Below, piece by piece: positions 24,867 to 32,443 of a stretch of 34,849 nt of DNA. Position 1 is the first letter of the stretch; every line of letters starts with the position of its first letter. Origin of the DNA: CAYWHE01 sp964458125 (GTDB lineage Bacteria; Bacteroidota; Bacteroidia; AKYH767-A; OLB10); contig CAYWHE010000010.1 in NCBI GenBank assembly GCA_964458125.1, positions 1-34,849 of the forward strand, read 5' to 3'. A program made the position numbers and the translations under genes. The notes under the pieces were generated by a model. That model was given only the letters and a program-made list of their open reading frames with translations. It was not told where the DNA came from and searched no databases.

Positions 24867-25844
24867 ATGAACAGTCAGGAAAAAGTTTTGATTTTGGGTT
24901 CAGCCGGACAGATCGGCACCGACCTCGTTTCACAATTGCGCAAGAATTTGGGGCCTGAACAGGTTTGGGCAGCTGATGTCAAAGACCAGCATGGGGATCT
25001 GAAGGACAAGGGTCATTTCCTGGTGCTGGATGTACTTGACGCCAAAGCCGTTTACGAAGTCATCAGCGCCAATAAAATCACGCAGGTTTACCTGCTGGCG
25101 GCCCTGCTGAGTGCCACGGCCGAACAAAAGATGAAGTCTGCCTGGAAACTCAACATGGAAGGACTTTTCAACCTGCTGGACATCTGCCGTGAAAACAAAC
25201 ACGTGCGGCTGTTCTGGCCCAGTTCGATAGCCGTGTTCGGGAAAACCACCCCCCGTGACAACACCCCTCAGTATACGGTGATGGAACCATCAACCGTTTA
25301 TGGCATCAGCAAACAAGTGGGTGAACGCTGGTGTGAATATTACCATGAGAAATTCGGTGTGGATGTACGCAGCATCCGTTACCCCGGATTGATCAGCTAC
25401 AAGGCTGCCCCCGGCGGAGGCACCACCGATTATGCCGTGGATATTTACCTGCAGGCCGTAGAAAAAGGAAGTTATACCTGCTATCTTCAGCAGGACACCA
25501 CGTTGCCGATGATGTACATGCCGGATGCCATCAAAGCCACCCTTCAGTTGATGCAGGCCCCTCCGGAGCAGGTAAGAATCCGGAGCAGCTACAATCTGGC
25601 CGGTATGAGTTTTTCACCCGCCGAAGCCGCTGCAGCAATCAGCAGGTACATTCCCGGTTTTAAAGTCACCTACAAGCCGGATTACCGCCAGGCCATTGCC
25701 GATACCTGGCCCAGGTCCATTGATGATTCCGCTGCACGTGAACACTGGGGCTGGAAACCCGAATACGACATTCACAAAATGACCGACGACATGATTACCC
25801 ACATCACACTGGCGAAAAAACATCATGCCGGCAGCATGCTCTGA
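24867..25844 (+). CDS. tdh: L-threonine 3-dehydrogenase, short-chain (SDR) type
   Basis: Start set at the ATG at 24867, giving MNSQEKVLILGSAGQIGTD with the NAD-binding GXXGXXG (G11, G14, G17); the frame is open further upstream but only into non-conserved sequence. The 325-residue protein has WPSSIAVFG, the catalytic Y145-X3-K149 (STVYGISKQVGERW), VRSIRYPGLISYKAAPGGGT, MMYMPDAIKAT and YNLAGMSFSP. These blocks distinguish SDR-type threonine dehydrogenases from UDP-sugar epimerases. The enzyme oxidises L-threonine to 2-amino-3-oxobutanoate with NAD. No glycine C-acetyltransferase (kbl) gene is adjacent. cysS begins 37 bases downstream on the same strand. Confidence 0.88.
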   Translation: MNSQEKVLILGSAGQIGTDLVSQLRKNLGPEQVWAADVKDQHGDLKDKGHFLVLDVLDAKAVYEVISANKITQVYLLAALLSATAEQKMKSAWKLNMEGLFNLLDICRENKHVRLFWPSSIAVFGKTTPRDNTPQYTVMEPSTVYGISKQVGERWCEYYHEKFGVDVRSIRYPGLISYKAAPGGGTTDYAVDIYLQAVEKGSYTCYLQQDTTLPMMYMPDAIKATLQLMQAPPEQVRIRSSYNLAGMSFSPAEAAAAISRYIPGFKVTYKPDYRQAIADTWPRSIDDSAAREHWGWKPEYDIHKMTDDMITHITLAKKHHAGSML

Positions 25845-25881
25845 GCAGACCGCGCCAACCTTTTCCTGACTCACTCATTTT

Positions 25882-27345
25882 ATGCAGCATAAGCTTTACC
25901 TGACCAATACCCTGACAAGGCAGAAAGAGTTGTTTGAGCCGCTTCACCCGCCTCTGGTTGGACTTTATGTATGCGGCCCCACCGTATACAGCGATGTACA
26001 CCTGGGCAACTGCCGCACCTTTATTTCCTTTGATCTCATATACAGGTACCTGTTATACCTCGGCTATAAAGTACGGTATGTGCGGAATATCACTGATGCG
26101 GGTCACCTGGAAGGGGACCGGGATGAAGGAGAGGATAAATTTGCGAAAAAGGCCCGCCTTGAACAACTGGAGCCCATGGAGATCGTACAAAAATACACCC
26201 TTGGATTTCATGATGTGATGCGTGCCTTCAACACCCTGCCTCCGGGCATTGAACCTGCAGCCACCGGTCATATCAGCGAACAGATTGAAATGATTAAAAA
26301 AATCATCGCTAACGGTTACGCCTATGTGACAAACGGTTCCGTTTATTTTGAAGTGGAGAAATACAACAGGGAATTCCCTTACGGGCAACTGACGAACCGG
26401 CAGCTGGATGACCTGCTGGCCAATACCCGTGAACTGGACGGGCAGGATGAAAAAAAAGGGCGGCTTGACTTCGCACTCTGGATCCACGCCAAGCCTGAAC
26501 ACCTGATGCGCTGGCCTTCCCCCTGGGGATGGGGTTTCCCCGGATGGCATATTGAATGCTCGGCCATGAGCAGCAAATACCTGGGCGATACGTTTGATAT
26601 TCACGGCGGGGGCATGGACCTGCAGGCCACCCATCACACCAATGAGATTGCCCAGTCGCAGGCCTGCAACCGCAAGGCCCCGGTGCGTTACTGGATGCAT
26701 ACCAACATGCTCACGGTCAATGGGGTCCGGATGAGTAAGTCAGCCGGCAACGGCTTCCTTCCCGGCGAGTTGTTTACCGGCAACCACCCCCTGCTTGATA
26801 AAGGGTACAGCCCTATGGCTGTTCGCTTTTTTATGATGCAGACGCATTACCGCAGCACCCTTGACTTTTCCAATGAGGCCCTGCAGGCCGCTGAAAAAGG
26901 TTACACCCGGCTGATGACCGCCATGAAAACGCTCGACAGGCTGAAGCCTTCCGGCACATCCGGCTTTGATGTAGAGGCCTGGAAGGAGCAGTGCGAATCG
27001 GCTATGAATGACGACTTCAACAGCCCGGTGCTCCTCGCCCGTCTTTTTGATGCCGTACGCGTGATTAATTCCGTTTTTGACGGAACCGAAAAACTGGCGG
27101 ACTCCGACCTCATAAACCTGAAGCGATATATGCAGCGGTTTGTGTTTGAAGTGCTTGGGCTGACCATGGAAGACGATCATGGCGACAGCCCGCTTCCCGG
27201 AGTCATGCAGATTATCCTGGATATACGAAAAGAGGCCAAAGTAAAAAAAGATTTCGCCACATCCGACAAGATCAGGGATGAACTGGCCCGCATGCATATA
27301 CGGATAAAAGATGAAAAGGATGGCACGAGCTGGTATCAGGAGTAG
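25882..27345 (+). CDS. cysS: Cysteinyl-tRNA synthetase
   Basis: A 487-residue class I aminoacyl-tRNA synthetase that charges tRNA-Cys. The HIGH-like motif is HLGN (40-43) and the KMSKS loop reads RMSKS (283-287). The zinc ligands expected for substrate discrimination are present: C31 in VCGPTVY, C226 in HIECSAMSS, H251 and E255 in HHTNE. The C-terminal tRNA-binding region (QIILDIRKEAKVKKDFATSD, then IRDELARMHIRIKDEKDG) is complete. The end overlaps the start of the following lipoprotein gene by 35 bases in another frame. Essential housekeeping gene; confident call. Confidence 0.97.
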   Translation: MQHKLYLTNTLTRQKELFEPLHPPLVGLYVCGPTVYSDVHLGNCRTFISFDLIYRYLLYLGYKVRYVRNITDAGHLEGDRDEGEDKFAKKARLEQLEPMEIVQKYTLGFHDVMRAFNTLPPGIEPAATGHISEQIEMIKKIIANGYAYVTNGSVYFEVEKYNREFPYGQLTNRQLDDLLANTRELDGQDEKKGRLDFALWIHAKPEHLMRWPSPWGWGFPGWHIECSAMSSKYLGDTFDIHGGGMDLQATHHTNEIAQSQACNRKAPVRYWMHTNMLTVNGVRMSKSAGNGFLPGELFTGNHPLLDKGYSPMAVRFFMMQTHYRSTLDFSNEALQAAEKGYTRLMTAMKTLDRLKPSGTSGFDVEAWKEQCESAMNDDFNSPVLLARLFDAVRVINSVFDGTEKLADSDLINLKRYMQRFVFEVLGLTMEDDHGDSPLPGVMQIILDIRKEAKVKKDFATSDKIRDELARMHIRIKDEKDGTSWYQE

Positions 27346-28327
27346 TTTCTGGCTGTTGCTGTTTTCCTTTCTGGCGGCCTGCAACCAGGATGGCAATCGC
27401 AGCCGACAAAACGACACGCCAAAACCCGGTTCAACGGCTGCGGTTATACCCGCATTCGATGCTGATTCGGCATACCGGTACACCGAAATTCAAACTTCCT
27501 TTGGCCCGCGGGTACCCAACACGGAGGCCCATATACGTTGCGGGGATTACCTGTCAGCGTTCATGAAACGGTATGCCGATACGGTCATCGTGCAGGCTGC
27601 TTCCGTCAAGGCCTTTGATGGCACGAACCTGAAAATCCGGAACATCATCGGCTCCTTCCGCCCGGAATTAAAAAGGCGCATCCTGCTATGCGCTCACTGG
27701 GACAGCCGTCCGTTTGCCGACCAGGATACCGTTAACCGGGACAAGCCCATCGAGGCCGCCAATGACGGTGCGGCCAGCTGTGCCGTGCTGATGGAAGTGT
27801 GCCGTCAACTTTACCTCAATCGGCCGGCTATCGGTGTGGACATCATTTTCTTTGACGCCGAGGATTACGGTCAGCCGGATGACAGCAAACTGGCCCGGGT
27901 GGAAGATTCCTATTGCCTGGGGTCCCAGTACTGGTCGAAAAACCTGCATGTTGCCGGCTACAATGCCACCTACGGCATTCTGCTCGATATGGTTGGAGCT
28001 GAAAATCCCACTTTTTATAAGGAAGGCACCTCCCTGCAATACGCCTCTTCCGTGCTGAGCAAGGTATGGGAAAATGCCTTGCGCGCCGGTTATTCCGATT
28101 ATTTTATCTTCAAAGAATCAGCCGGCATAATAGATGATCATTATTATATCAACCTGAATACCGGCATACCGGTAATCGACATCGTGCATCGCGACCCCGG
28201 AACACCATCCCATTTCTGGAAACACTGGCACACCCACCAGGATACCATGGACAAAATCAGGAGGAGCTCTTTACAGGCCGTCGGCCAAACGGTGCTGCTC
28301 ACAATTTTCCGGGAAGGTGATTCCTGA
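27311..28327 (+). CDS. M28-family lipoprotein, glutaminyl-peptide cyclotransferase-like
   Basis: A 338-residue protein with a lipobox ending LAAC (C24), so the mature protein is probably a lipoprotein. The M28/glutaminyl-cyclase fold is visible from IRNIIGSF and ILLCAHWDSRPFAD (H129, D131), AANDGA (D152), IIFFDAEDYG (E184, D185), LLDMVGAENP (D226) and HWHTHQDTMD (H307/H309). These match the zinc and catalytic positions of glutaminyl cyclases, which turn N-terminal glutamine into pyroglutamate. Bacteroidota commonly have such an enzyme, thought to act on exported proteins. The start at 27311 overlaps cysS by 35 bases; ATG at 27320 is an alternative that shortens the basic leader only slightly. 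An aminopeptidase role cannot be ruled out. Confidence 0.82.
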   Translation: MKRMARAGIRSSFWLLLFSFLAACNQDGNRSRQNDTPKPGSTAAVIPAFDADSAYRYTEIQTSFGPRVPNTEAHIRCGDYLSAFMKRYADTVIVQAASVKAFDGTNLKIRNIIGSFRPELKRRILLCAHWDSRPFADQDTVNRDKPIEAANDGAASCAVLMEVCRQLYLNRPAIGVDIIFFDAEDYGQPDDSKLARVEDSYCLGSQYWSKNLHVAGYNATYGILLDMVGAENPTFYKEGTSLQYASSVLSKVWENALRAGYSDYFIFKESAGIIDDHYYINLNTGIPVIDIVHRDPGTPSHFWKHWHTHQDTMDKIRRSSLQAVGQTVLLTIFREGDS

Positions 28328-28422
28328 ATCCGGATTTTTTTATTAAAAATAATTATCTTCACGCCAAAATCTTGATTCTCCCCCCGGAACTTGCTTAAGC
28401 TTGTGCGTAACCTGAACAACTT

Positions 28423-29406
28423 GTGAGCAAAATTTTAGTCATCCGATTCAGCTCCATTGGTGATATTGTCCTGACCACACCCCTGTTACGGTGTATTAAA
28501 AAACAATTGCCCGATTCGGAGATCCATTTTTTAACCAAACAAGCATTCCGTCGGGTCATTGAGAATAACCCGTATATCGACAATCATTTTTACCTGGAGG
28601 GCAACATGGAAGTCCTGATTAATGGACTGAAACTGGAACAATATGATGTTGTCATTGATCTGCACCATAATTTAAGGAGCCTTCTGGTGAAACTCCGGAT
28701 TGGAAGGAAGTCTTACTCCTTCAGGAAGCTGAATTTTAAAAAATGGCTGCTGGTCAATTTCAAAATAAACCTGATGCCACCCTTGCATATTGTGGATCGA
28801 TACTTTGAAACAGTCCGGCACCTGCAGGTGAAAAACGACGGGCTGGGTCTTGATTTTTTTATTCCTCAGCCCGATGAAGTGGATATCCGCACCTATTTAC
28901 CCGCCTCCTTCCTGCAGGGCTTTATCGCCTTTGTGATCGGGGCACGGCATGCTACGAAAAGCCTGCCAGCGGTTAAAATTGCATCCATCTGCCGGAAACT
29001 CAACAAGCCTGTGGTGCTGCTGGGCGGAAAAGAAGATGTGGAAACAGGACAGTTTGTGGCGAATCAAAATGAATCCACCGTGTTTAATGCCTGTGGTAAA
29101 TTATCCCTGAACCAAAGTGCATCCTTATTGCGTCAGGCTGAAAAAGTCATCACTCACGATACGGGCCTCATGCATATAGCGGCTGCTTTTCATAAGAAAA
29201 TTATATCGGTATGGGGCAATACGGTGCCTGATTTTGGCATGTACCCCTATCTGGGCGATGATGCGCAACACAAACCGGAACTTATCGAAGTGCAAAACCT
29301 GTCCTGCCGGCCCTGTTCAAAAATAGGATTTGATCGTTGTCCAAAAGGTCATTTCAAATGCATGATTGACATGGATGAGGACAAAATCATAAGCCTGTGC
29401 AGGTAG
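28423..29406 (+). CDS. GT9-family glycosyltransferase (heptosyltransferase-like)
   Basis: A 327-residue protein that begins with a GTG codon (MSKILVIRFSSIGDIVLTTP), the standard opening of ADP-heptose:LPS heptosyltransferases (RfaF/WaaF). Further matches are YDVVIDLHHNLRS, VIGARHATKSLP, VVLLGGKEDVETGQ and VITHDTGLMHIAAAFHKKII with the conserved HDTGLMHIA nucleotide-sugar-binding block, then VWGNTVPDFGMYPY. The likely role is adding a sugar to the inner core of lipopolysaccharide at the inner membrane, though the donor in Bacteroidota is not always heptose. The C-terminus holds four cysteines in LSCRPCSKIGFDRCPKGHFK, which occur in several members of this family. The gap to the upstream lipoprotein gene is 95 bases. 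Confidence 0.85.
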   Translation: MSKILVIRFSSIGDIVLTTPLLRCIKKQLPDSEIHFLTKQAFRRVIENNPYIDNHFYLEGNMEVLINGLKLEQYDVVIDLHHNLRSLLVKLRIGRKSYSFRKLNFKKWLLVNFKINLMPPLHIVDRYFETVRHLQVKNDGLGLDFFIPQPDEVDIRTYLPASFLQGFIAFVIGARHATKSLPAVKIASICRKLNKPVVLLGGKEDVETGQFVANQNESTVFNACGKLSLNQSASLLRQAEKVITHDTGLMHIAAAFHKKIISVWGNTVPDFGMYPYLGDDAQHKPELIEVQNLSCRPCSKIGFDRCPKGHFKCMIDMDEDKIISLCR

Positions 29407-29436
29407 GAACCTTTTTATCATCGGGTGGTTGATAAG

Positions 29437-29466
29437 TGCAACCATCCCCGGGGCCCTGGCGTCTTA
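29437..29466 (+). promoter_or_regulatory. ECF-sigma-type promoter of the 29510 gene
   Basis: tgcaac (29437-29442), 17 bases, then cgtctta (29460-29466). It has the same form as the element at 11871-11900 and resembles 31841-31869. The leader to the ATG at 29510 would be about 35-38 bases. A TAnnTTTG match (TACCTTTG, 29475-29482) also lies here but lacks a well-spaced -33 element. A hairpin (29423-29447) overlaps the -35 part. Confidence 0.6.
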
Positions 29467-29509
29467 AAAAAGGGTACCTTTGTCTTTGTATGTCAATCCT
29501 GCCAATACG

Positions 29510-31723
29510 ATGAAATTTGCCTGGTTACTTGTATGGCTGATAATAACCGCCACTATTAACGGAAACGGACAGCCTGTTACCCCATCCCCAAAAACACTGA
29601 GCGCCCCGGAGATTTCCATGCGGTACAGGATAAAAAAAGAATCCCTGCAGGTTGGCGTCCCTCCCGCCTTCGTGCTGCCGGTTCCGGAACAGGATTGCCT
29701 GGCTGCGATTCCATTGTGTGATTCCACCTACACACAAACTAATGCTTATGTGGGGCAGGGGGTTATTCCCAATGAAATTGACCCGGGTGCTTCCTGCCTG
29801 CTGTCTGGTGAAAAAAATGATGTCTGGTATACCTTTACCGTTCAGGCCGGCGGCAACCTGAATTTTTCCATTACCCCCATTAACGGAAATGATGACTATG
29901 ACTGGGCGCTATTTAACCTGACCAATCACGTCTGTGCCGATATCTTTACAATCCCATCCCTCGAAGTGAGTTGTAATTACGCCCCCAATCTCGGCTGCGG
30001 CGGGGTGACGGGCCCCAATAACGATACCACCGGAAACTGCGGAGGACAAAACGAAGCGGAAGTACCGGTACTCGCCGGAGAAACCTATGTGATCAATGTG
30101 AGCAACTTTTCCTCCACCCAGTTTGGTTATACCATCAACTTCGGAGCCTCATCCGCGGTTATATATGATAATGTTCCGCCCCAGCCCACTGTATGCGGCA
30201 TGAACTGCACCGACAGTGTGTTCATCGTCAGCTATCCGACGGAATTAATTGCCTGCAATACGATAGCCGCCGACGGCAGTGATTTTTATATACTCGACCT
30301 GGCTGGTAATAACTACCCGGTGCTGGCGGCAGCCGGTATTGGCTGCGGTCCTGCCCAACCGTTTGTCAACCAGATCCGGATAACCCTTCAGGCAACACAG
30401 GTTCCGTTCCCGGGCTTTTTCCTGCTCACCCAGACGGGCAGTGACGGGAATTCATTTTCCGACAAGTGCGGAAATTTCGCAGGGGACAATGGTTTTACCG
30501 ATACCGTTGCCTTCGTCAATGTTTTGAACAACATCGTGGTGAATATAGGGCCCGACACCACCCTATGTGCCGCCGGCATCAAGCCCCTGCTGGATGCCCA
30601 GAATACAGGCGCCGGCTTTGTATGGAGTTATAACGGGACCCCGCTCGGAGCCACCGGGCAAACCCTGCAGACGACCCTGACGGGAACGTATATGGTTACA
30701 GTTACTTACGGCACCGGCTGCACAGCTTCCGATTCCATGACCCTGAACCTGCTGCCGGGTTTTCCCTTCAGCCTGGGAAGCGACACATCCGTTTGTTCCG
30801 GCAATCCATACCCGGTTTTATACACGGGCATCACCAATGCCCCGCAATACAGCTGGTACCTGAATGGTGTCCTGATCCCCGGCGCACATGCTGACAGCCT
30901 TTTGCCTCTGCAGGCGGGAACTTATGTCGCCATCGTAGACAGCGGGCTGGCGTCCTGCCCGGGTACCGATACCGTCATAATCCTACAGGCATTCCCTGCG
31001 GTTTTCAGCCTCGGGGCCGATAAAACCATCTGTGAAGGAGATTCTGTATTATTGAAAGCCGGCCTGGCCGGAGGAGTGAGCTACCTATGGGCCATTGATA
31101 ATCAGCTATTGCCGCAGAACACCGACTCCTTTTATGCGAACCAGGGTGGCCATTATTCCCTGCTGGTCACTACGACATCTACATGCATCAGTTCGGATAC
31201 CGTAAGCGTATTTGTAGAGCAAATGGCCGGACCGGTAACTGTCGGCTGCCCGGTGAATACCGGGTTGGCGAACCTATTTACCTGGGATGCCGTTCCGGGA
31301 GCTGTTGCCTATGAGGTTAGCCCGGATGGTTTCAGCAGCTGGGGGCCTCCTTCTTCAGGAAGTACGGGAACCTCGCACAGCACTTCCCTGCAGACGCAAA
31401 AACTCTTTGTCAGGGCCCTGAGCGGAACCACTTGTCCGCCAGGTCCGGCCTCCGAGTCCTTACCATGCGATATCGTTATATCCAATATCCTGACGCCCAA
31501 TTCAGACGGGCTGAACGACTTCTTTTTTATCAGGAACCTGGATCAGTACCCGGGAAGTTTCGTAAAAATCCGGAATCGTTGGGGTGTAAAAATTTATGAA
31601 TCAACAGATTATAAAAATGATTGGGATGGGAACCAGGCTCCGGACGGGGTTTATTTTTATGAGGTCGGCATCCCCGGAAAGGAACACTTCAGCGGTACGG
31701 TAACCCTGATTCACGGGGAATAG
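29510..31723 (+). CDS. Large secreted protein with gliding-motility-associated (T9SS type B) C-terminal domain
   Basis: Start set at the ATG at 29510 (MKFAWLLVWLIITATINGNG, signal peptide); the frame continues upstream without support. The 737-residue protein has an N-terminal carbohydrate/PPC-like beta-sandwich (CLAAIPLCDSTYTQTNAYVG, NDVWYTFTVQAGGNLNFSIT, then ETYVINVSNFSSTQFGYTIN), a middle part with repeated Ig-like units (LGSDTSVCSGNPYPVLYTG, LGADKTICEGDSVLLKAGL) and a C-terminal domain NILTPNSDGLNDFFFIRNL, RNRWGVKIYESTDYKNDWDG, DGVYFYEVGIPG, which marks T9SS type B clients. It should be secreted and surface-attached. It lies just before the sigma/anti-sigma pair, with an ECF-like promoter in front. 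Confidence 0.88.
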   Translation: MKFAWLLVWLIITATINGNGQPVTPSPKTLSAPEISMRYRIKKESLQVGVPPAFVLPVPEQDCLAAIPLCDSTYTQTNAYVGQGVIPNEIDPGASCLLSGEKNDVWYTFTVQAGGNLNFSITPINGNDDYDWALFNLTNHVCADIFTIPSLEVSCNYAPNLGCGGVTGPNNDTTGNCGGQNEAEVPVLAGETYVINVSNFSSTQFGYTINFGASSAVIYDNVPPQPTVCGMNCTDSVFIVSYPTELIACNTIAADGSDFYILDLAGNNYPVLAAAGIGCGPAQPFVNQIRITLQATQVPFPGFFLLTQTGSDGNSFSDKCGNFAGDNGFTDTVAFVNVLNNIVVNIGPDTTLCAAGIKPLLDAQNTGAGFVWSYNGTPLGATGQTLQTTLTGTYMVTVTYGTGCTASDSMTLNLLPGFPFSLGSDTSVCSGNPYPVLYTGITNAPQYSWYLNGVLIPGAHADSLLPLQAGTYVAIVDSGLASCPGTDTVIILQAFPAVFSLGADKTICEGDSVLLKAGLAGGVSYLWAIDNQLLPQNTDSFYANQGGHYSLLVTTTSTCISSDTVSVFVEQMAGPVTVGCPVNTGLANLFTWDAVPGAVAYEVSPDGFSSWGPPSSGSTGTSHSTSLQTQKLFVRALSGTTCPPGPASESLPCDIVISNILTPNSDGLNDFFFIRNLDQYPGSFVKIRNRWGVKIYESTDYKNDWDGNQAPDGVYFYEVGIPGKEHFSGTVTLIHGE

Positions 31724-31736
31724 CAACGTTCCCGGG

Positions 31737-31780
31737 CCAGGTTTTGTGCCTGACAAATTCAATACCTGGACTAATTTTTT
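31737..31780 (+). terminator. Probable terminator after the 29510 gene
   Basis: ccaggt (31737-31742) and acctgg (31764-31769) form a stem around an inner tttgt/acaaa pairing, followed after five bases by six T residues (31775-31780). It would separate the T9SS cargo gene from the sigma-factor gene. The stem is interrupted, so confidence is moderate. Confidence 0.45.
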
Positions 31781-31840
31781 ATTATAACTTTATACAAATC
31801 AAATATTTAACTTGATTTTATTAAATTAAAAATTTTTTCA

Positions 31841-31869
31841 TGCAACCTTTTATAGGTAAATTGCATCTT
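31841..31869 (+). promoter_or_regulatory. ECF-like promoter of the sigma-factor gene
   Basis: tgcaac (31841-31846), 17 bases, then catctt (31864-31869). It resembles tgcaac-N17-cgtctta at 29437-29466 and tgtaac-N18-cgtctt at 11871-11900, with one change in the -10 part. A start site a few bases after 31869 would leave the ATG at 31889 as the first usable start. Autoregulation is inferred from the similarity. Confidence 0.45.
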
Positions 31870-31888
31870 GAATATGATAACCCTAAAA

Positions 31889-32443
31889 ATGACCGATGAG
31901 GAACTTGTCAACGGATGCATGAATAACCATGCGGGAGCCCAGCGATTACTTTTTGAAAAGTATGCAAAAAGGATGATGGGGGTTTGCCTGCGATATGCAA
32001 AAGATTACGAGGAAGCACAGGACATTTTACAAGAAAGTTTTATAAAAGTATTTCAGAAAATTAGTTCTTTCGAAGGCAAAGGCTCTTTGGAAGGATGGAT
32101 CAGGCGGGTTATGGTGAATACGGCCCTGGATGCCATCCGTAAAAACAAAGAGCAGCAATTTCAGGTAGAAATTACTGAACAGGAGCATTCCATCAGCACG
32201 GAATCAACCGTTGTGGAAAGCATACAGGCCCGGGACCTGCTGATCCTGATACAGGCTCTTCCGGCCGGGTTCAGGACAGTATTCAACCTGTATGCGATTG
32301 AGGGTTTCTCTCATAAAGAAATCGCAGGAATGCTCGGTATCACCGAAAGCACTTCCAAATCGCAGTATGCCCGCGCCAGAATGCATTTACAGAAAAGTAT
32401 ATTGGCTGAACAAATAACATTACAACATGAGCCGAAATTTTGA
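31889..32443 (+). CDS. ECF-type RNA polymerase sigma factor
   Basis: A sigma-70 family ECF factor, 184 residues from the ATG at 31889 (MTDEELVNGCMNNHAGAQ). Other in-frame starts at 31868 (TTG) and 31874 (ATG) are possible, but a promoter-like element ends at 31869, so 31889 is preferred. Region 2 reads LLFEKYAKRMMGVCLRYA, then KDYEEAQDILQESFIKVF and GWIRRVMVNTALD (core and -10 contacts). Region 4 reads LLILIQALPAGFRTVFNLYA, then GFSHKEIAGMLGI and TESTSKSQYARARMHLQ (-35 recognition). There is no extra C-terminal domain. It overlaps the start of the following anti-sigma candidate gene by 17 bases, a typical sign of translational coupling. Its targets may include the three TGYAAC-N17/18-CRTCTT sites in this window. 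Confidence 0.93.
   Translation: MTDEELVNGCMNNHAGAQRLLFEKYAKRMMGVCLRYAKDYEEAQDILQESFIKVFQKISSFEGKGSLEGWIRRVMVNTALDAIRKNKEQQFQVEITEQEHSISTESTVVESIQARDLLILIQALPAGFRTVFNLYAIEGFSHKEIAGMLGITESTSKSQYARARMHLQKSILAEQITLQHEPKF

Noticed and set aside
26053..27483. Long minus-strand frames over cysS and the lipoprotein gene
   Set aside because: They are antisense to cysS, which has all catalytic and zinc residues, and to the start of the M28 gene.
28386..28409. GGAAC-N15-CGTA before the GT9 gene as an ECF promoter
   Set aside because: The spacer is too short and the elements differ from the TGYAAC/CRTCTT pattern shared by the three other sites; probably chance.
29475..29482. TACCTTTG as the main promoter of the 29510 gene
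   Set aside because: It matches TAnnTTTG, but no TTG lies 18-21 bases upstream, whereas the ECF-like element is complete. It could still be a second promoter.
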